39,641 bases of DNA from Gammaproteobacteria bacterium (GTDB taxonomy: Bacteria; Pseudomonadota; Gammaproteobacteria; SZUA-229), in contig JAOUNI010000022.1 of the NCBI GenBank assembly GCA_029881035.1, forward strand, positions 1-39,641, given 5' to 3'. The translations under genes were made by a program, and so were the position numbers. Below the pieces are notes generated by a model. The model searched no databases. It had not been told where the DNA came from and was given only the letters and a program-made list of their open reading frames with translations. The first letter of the stretch is position 1. Every line of letters begins with the position of its first letter. This document shows, piece by piece, positions 37,864 through 39,641 of this stretch.

Positions 37864-37926
37864 CGTTCGAGCTGTGGGGTGAGGCGCGTTTTTTGCGCCG
37901 AGTCCCACATGAGCGAATTGTTAGGT
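37858..37926 (+). other. attC-like site 1
   Basis: The left end TAACGTTCGAGC and the right end GAGCGAATTGTTAGGT are imperfect inverted repeats. The right R' box is GTTAGGT (GTTRRRY consensus). The centre folds as GTGGG/CCCAC, a loop with G-A mismatches, and GGCGC/GCGCC. The reverse complement of the right end (CCTAACAATTCG) is close to the end of known resistance-cassette attC sites. The left 7-mer, GAATAAC, is a poor match to RYYYAAC. Confidence 0.62.
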
Positions 37927-37947
37927 TTTTTTGATGAGAGGTGAAAT

Positions 37948-38187
37948 GTGAAAATAGAGCAGAATATAAATATACACGGCATTATTTGCGTTCTTTCTTT
38001 TGAAGTTTCTCACGAAGATTTACGAGAGCTACTAGGAGGCTCAGAATGCGAGTGTTCATTCGAAGAACTGGAAGATCTTCTCCTTCAATGTGGCGAGAAA
38101 ATTCATTTGATGCTTTCTCAATCAGCGAAATCGTTTCATTTAGATCTGTTGACTTCATATGCTAATGCTCTCCGTGATAAATGTTAA
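37948..38187 (+). CDS. Hypothetical cassette protein (79 aa)
   Basis: A 79-residue protein, MKIEQNINIHGIICVLSFEV, then helices SHEDLRELLGG and CSFEELEDLLLQCGEKIHLML. It is acidic and soluble, with no recognised family, as usual for integron cassettes. GAGAGG lies upstream of the GTG. Codon use is AT-richer than in neighbouring genes (many TCT, CTT, AGA), a sign of separate origin. The stop is seven bases before attC-like site 2. Confidence 0.65.
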   Translation: MKIEQNINIHGIICVLSFEVSHEDLRELLGGSECECSFEELEDLLLQCGEKIHLMLSQSAKSFHLDLLTSYANALRDKC

Positions 38188-38193
38188 TCATGA

Positions 38194-38277
38194 ACCTAAC
38201 GCCTATATGAAGCCGCGCCGCACAGGCGCTAAAAAGAATGCCGACAATACCGCGTCGGCTTGCATTAATTGTTAACT
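38194..38277 (+). other. attC-like site 2
   Basis: R'' is ACCTAAC (38194-38200), an exact RYYYAAC match. R' is GTTAACT (38271-38277), one base off GTTRRRY. The L boxes TATATGA and its partner (reverse complement TAATGC) pair with one extra base, and AAGCCG pairs with CGGCTT. Inside is GCGCC/GGCGC. This arrangement, with an unpaired spacer and extrahelical base, is characteristic of attC. Confidence 0.68.
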
Positions 38278-38293
38278 GACAACGGTGAATACC

Positions 38294-38587
38294 ATGATGG
38301 AAGTAAAAGATTATCTGCTGGCATGTCTTAGCGAAGAAAGCGGGGAGATTGCGCAAGCCGTTGGTAAAGCGCATCGGTTTGGGCTGCTAGACAAAAACCC
38401 AGTATCAGGGCTCACAAATTGGGTTGAGCTGAGGGGAGAGGTTCACGACCTTATCGCCGTCTATGAAATGCTGTGCGATAAGTTTGACCAGGCCGAGGCA
38501 TTAGACCGCAAGTTGATCGAGGTCAAAAAAGAGAGGGTTACGGATTACATGGTCTACTCCCACGGCCTTGGGCGGCTTGCCAGTTAA
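38294..38587 (+). CDS. MazG-like NTP pyrophosphohydrolase (cassette gene)
   Basis: A 97-residue all-helical protein with the MazG-type metal-binding pattern: ExxE at E15-S-G-E18 in LSEESGEIAQAVGKAHRFG, and ExxD at E49-V-H-D52 in ELRGEVHDLIAVYEML. It would hydrolyse nucleoside triphosphates to monophosphates and is about as short as such family members get. MazG-like genes are known both in phages and in integron cassettes (iMazG in Vibrio). Its stop lies in the R'' box of attC-like site 3. ATG 38294 is preferred; GTG 38285 is in frame. Confidence 0.78.
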   Translation: MMEVKDYLLACLSEESGEIAQAVGKAHRFGLLDKNPVSGLTNWVELRGEVHDLIAVYEMLCDKFDQAEALDRKLIEVKKERVTDYMVYSHGLGRLAS

Positions 38588-38643
38588 CACCTCAATATGA
38601 TGCTTAGCGTTTTTTGCTAAGTCTTCATATTGATTTGTTATGC
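38582..38643 (+). other. attC-like site 3
   Basis: TAAC on both ends, a perfect nine-base L box pair (TCAATATGA 38592-38600 with TCATATTGA 38625-38633), a short bulge (TG against TCT) and a CTTAGC/GCTAAG stem with a T-rich loop. R'' is AGTTAAC and R' is GTTATGC. Of the three sites it has the best stem. Confidence 0.72.
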
Positions 38644-38696
38644 AATGGACTGCTGGTTTTAAGAATAAAAAATAATAATAACAGAAGGTTTTTATT

Positions 38697-39641
38697 TTGA
38701 TTCTCGATGATGTTTATAAATTAGCTGATGACCTGGGGCTGGAAGTTGACAAGCTCAAGCTCGATGGTCAGTGGCATCGTGTGCCGGTGATCGGTAAGAA
38801 AAAGAGTAATAAAAGCGGCTCTTTTTGCTTAAGTGAAATCACGTTGAAGTCTGGCGATACGGTGGTGGTTGGTTTGTTGTGTAACTGGTCGTCTGGCCGC
38901 GAAGAACGTTTGACGCTGGATGATGTGGTTGGTGCTACGTCTGATGAAATTGATGAAGCCAGGCGTCGGGCACGCGCGGCGGCTGAGGCTGGTAAAAAAG
39001 AAAAGGAAAAACTGCAGACGGAGACGGCTAAACGTGCTGAAGAAATTTGGAACCGTTTACCTGAGTCGGGCATGTCGCATTACCTGGGAAACAAGAAGGT
39101 GCTGAATTATGACGTGCGGTTTTCCCGTGGCTCGATTGTGGTGCCTGCGCGTGATGTCGATGGCAAGCTGTGGACGTTGCAGTATATCAATGCTGAAGGT
39201 GAGAAGAAGTTTTTAACCGGCGGCGCGAAGCGTGGCCGGTTTCATTTTATAAAATGTCCCGCAGGGACTCATTATTGTTTTGGGGTTGCTGAGGGTTATG
39301 CAACGGCTGCGTCGTTATTCGATGCGATGGCGCAGCGTTTTTCTATTGCGGTGGCATTTGATGCTGGCAATTTATTGCCGGTTGGCGAAGCCTTGCGTTC
39401 GCGGTATCCCGATTCTCGAATTATCTTTTTTGCTGATCACGATATTTATAAAGGCTATCCGCAGGCTTTAATTCGCGCGCGTGATGCTTCACCGGCTGTG
39501 CGTGAGCAGATCGCACGGCTGGCGCGTGTTCGGCCTGATGTGGCGGTTGAGGTTGTGGCTGATGATGATGCGCGGCTGACTGATCGTGACAAGCATTTTA
39601 ATACCGGCGTGACCAGGGCGCTGCTGGCTGCGGCGGCGGTT
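38697..39641 (+). CDS. TOPRIM DNA primase (cut by window end; finishes at 2-202)
   Basis: 315 codons are in the window, and the protein finishes at base 202 after the overlap, giving about 330 residues. A small N-terminal region precedes a long charged helix (EARRRARAAAEAGKKEKEKLQ, about 96-120). The primase part has GSIVVPARDVDGKLWTLQYI and the TOPRIM domain VAEGYATAASLFDA (glutamate of the GxxEG type) followed by AFDAGNL and IIFFADHDIYKG (the acidic pair). This is the kind of primase found beside VapE helicases. The TTG start has AGAAGG eight bases upstream. Confidence 0.85.
   Translation, partial: MILDDVYKLADDLGLEVDKLKLDGQWHRVPVIGKKKSNKSGSFCLSEITLKSGDTVVVGLLCNWSSGREERLTLDDVVGATSDEIDEARRRARAAAEAGKKEKEKLQTETAKRAEEIWNRLPESGMSHYLGNKKVLNYDVRFSRGSIVVPARDVDGKLWTLQYINAEGEKKFLTGGAKRGRFHFIKCPAGTHYCFGVAEGYATAASLFDAMAQRFSIAVAFDAGNLLPVGEALRSRYPDSRIIFFADHDIYKGYPQALIRARDASPAVREQIARLARVRPDVAVEVVADDDARLTDRDKHFNTGVTRALLAAAAV
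39488..39641. repeat. Right copy of terminal overlap
   Basis: The same 154 bases as 1-154 with four mismatches, all within the first 28 bases. It confirms that the ends meet in the primase gene. Confidence 0.9.

Larger units (their letters stand above)
37721..38643 (+). mobile_element. Integron-like gene cassette array
   Basis: Three small genes are each followed by an attC-like hairpin, all in the same orientation. Cassettes would run 37721-37920, 37921-38271 and 38272-38637, each starting with TTA after a G. In two of three cases the gene stop lies inside the R'' box TAAC; in the other it lies seven bases before it. Two of the genes begin within 30 bases of the cassette start. These are the standard marks of integron cassettes. 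No integrase gene of the IntI type is in the window. The first boundary is the least certain. Confidence 0.68.

Noticed and set aside
1..39641. CRISPR array, tRNA gene, insertion sequence or integron integrase
   Set aside because: No regularly spaced repeats, no cloverleaf gene, no transposase and no IntI-type gene were seen. The single integrase at 27367 sits beside attP and xis and looks like a phage enzyme.

Overview
The window is a complete temperate, HK97-type siphophage (or excised prophage) genome read as a linearised circle. Bases 1-154 repeat bases 39488-39641 with four mismatches, and one primase gene runs off the right end and finishes at the left end, so the circle is about 39,487 bp. 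The host is probably a gammaproteobacterium. This is inferred from a c4-type antisense RNA module, attC-like integron sites, FtsK-gamma-like domains of proteobacterial type and a DUF4156-type lipoprotein. The host genus cannot be read from the sequence.

Layout. (1) 38697-39641 continuing at 1-2894: TOPRIM primase, small zinc protein, VapE/D5-like helicase, a cluster of TGTGAC repeats that may be the origin, and a Q-like antiterminator. (2) 2869-27362, rightward late region: a candidate late promoter and terminator just after Q, two holin candidates, HNH, a possible cos region, terS, terL, portal, ClpP-type protease, capsid, connectors, an accessory cassette (LamG-like plus PhoD-like phosphoesterase), tail genes with a programmed -1 frameshift, a self-contained moron under a c4-like antisense RNA, tape measure, tail tip and tail fibre. 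(3) 27367-32964, leftward: a ParB-like gene, small genes, an M15 endolysin, an SSB fused to two FtsK-gamma-like domains, excisionase, attP and integrase. (4) 33118-34225, rightward: three small genes, two with HTH-like sequence, behind an operator-like palindrome. (5) 34143-36993, immunity: a leftward cI operon with apparent lysogeny genes, a YdaS/Cro-like gene, a leftward antisense gene pair and a CII-like gene. (6) 36998-38643: small genes followed by what looks like an array of integron gene cassettes bounded by three attC-like sites, one carrying a MazG-like gene.

How it works together. The repressor should bind paired ACAAC-N5-GTTGT operators at both the cI/cro divergent promoters and the promoter of the leftward ParB-led operon, so one protein controls both early directions. 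The cI and cro-like transcripts appear almost leaderless. After induction, the CII-like gene and replication genes are made, Q-like protein would let transcription pass the terminator at 2953, and the whole late region follows. attP lies between int and xis and carries a tRNA 3'-end sequence as its probable core.

Most unusual: integron cassettes inside a phage early region, a c4-type antisense switch inside the tail operon, and the SSB-FtsK-gamma fusion.
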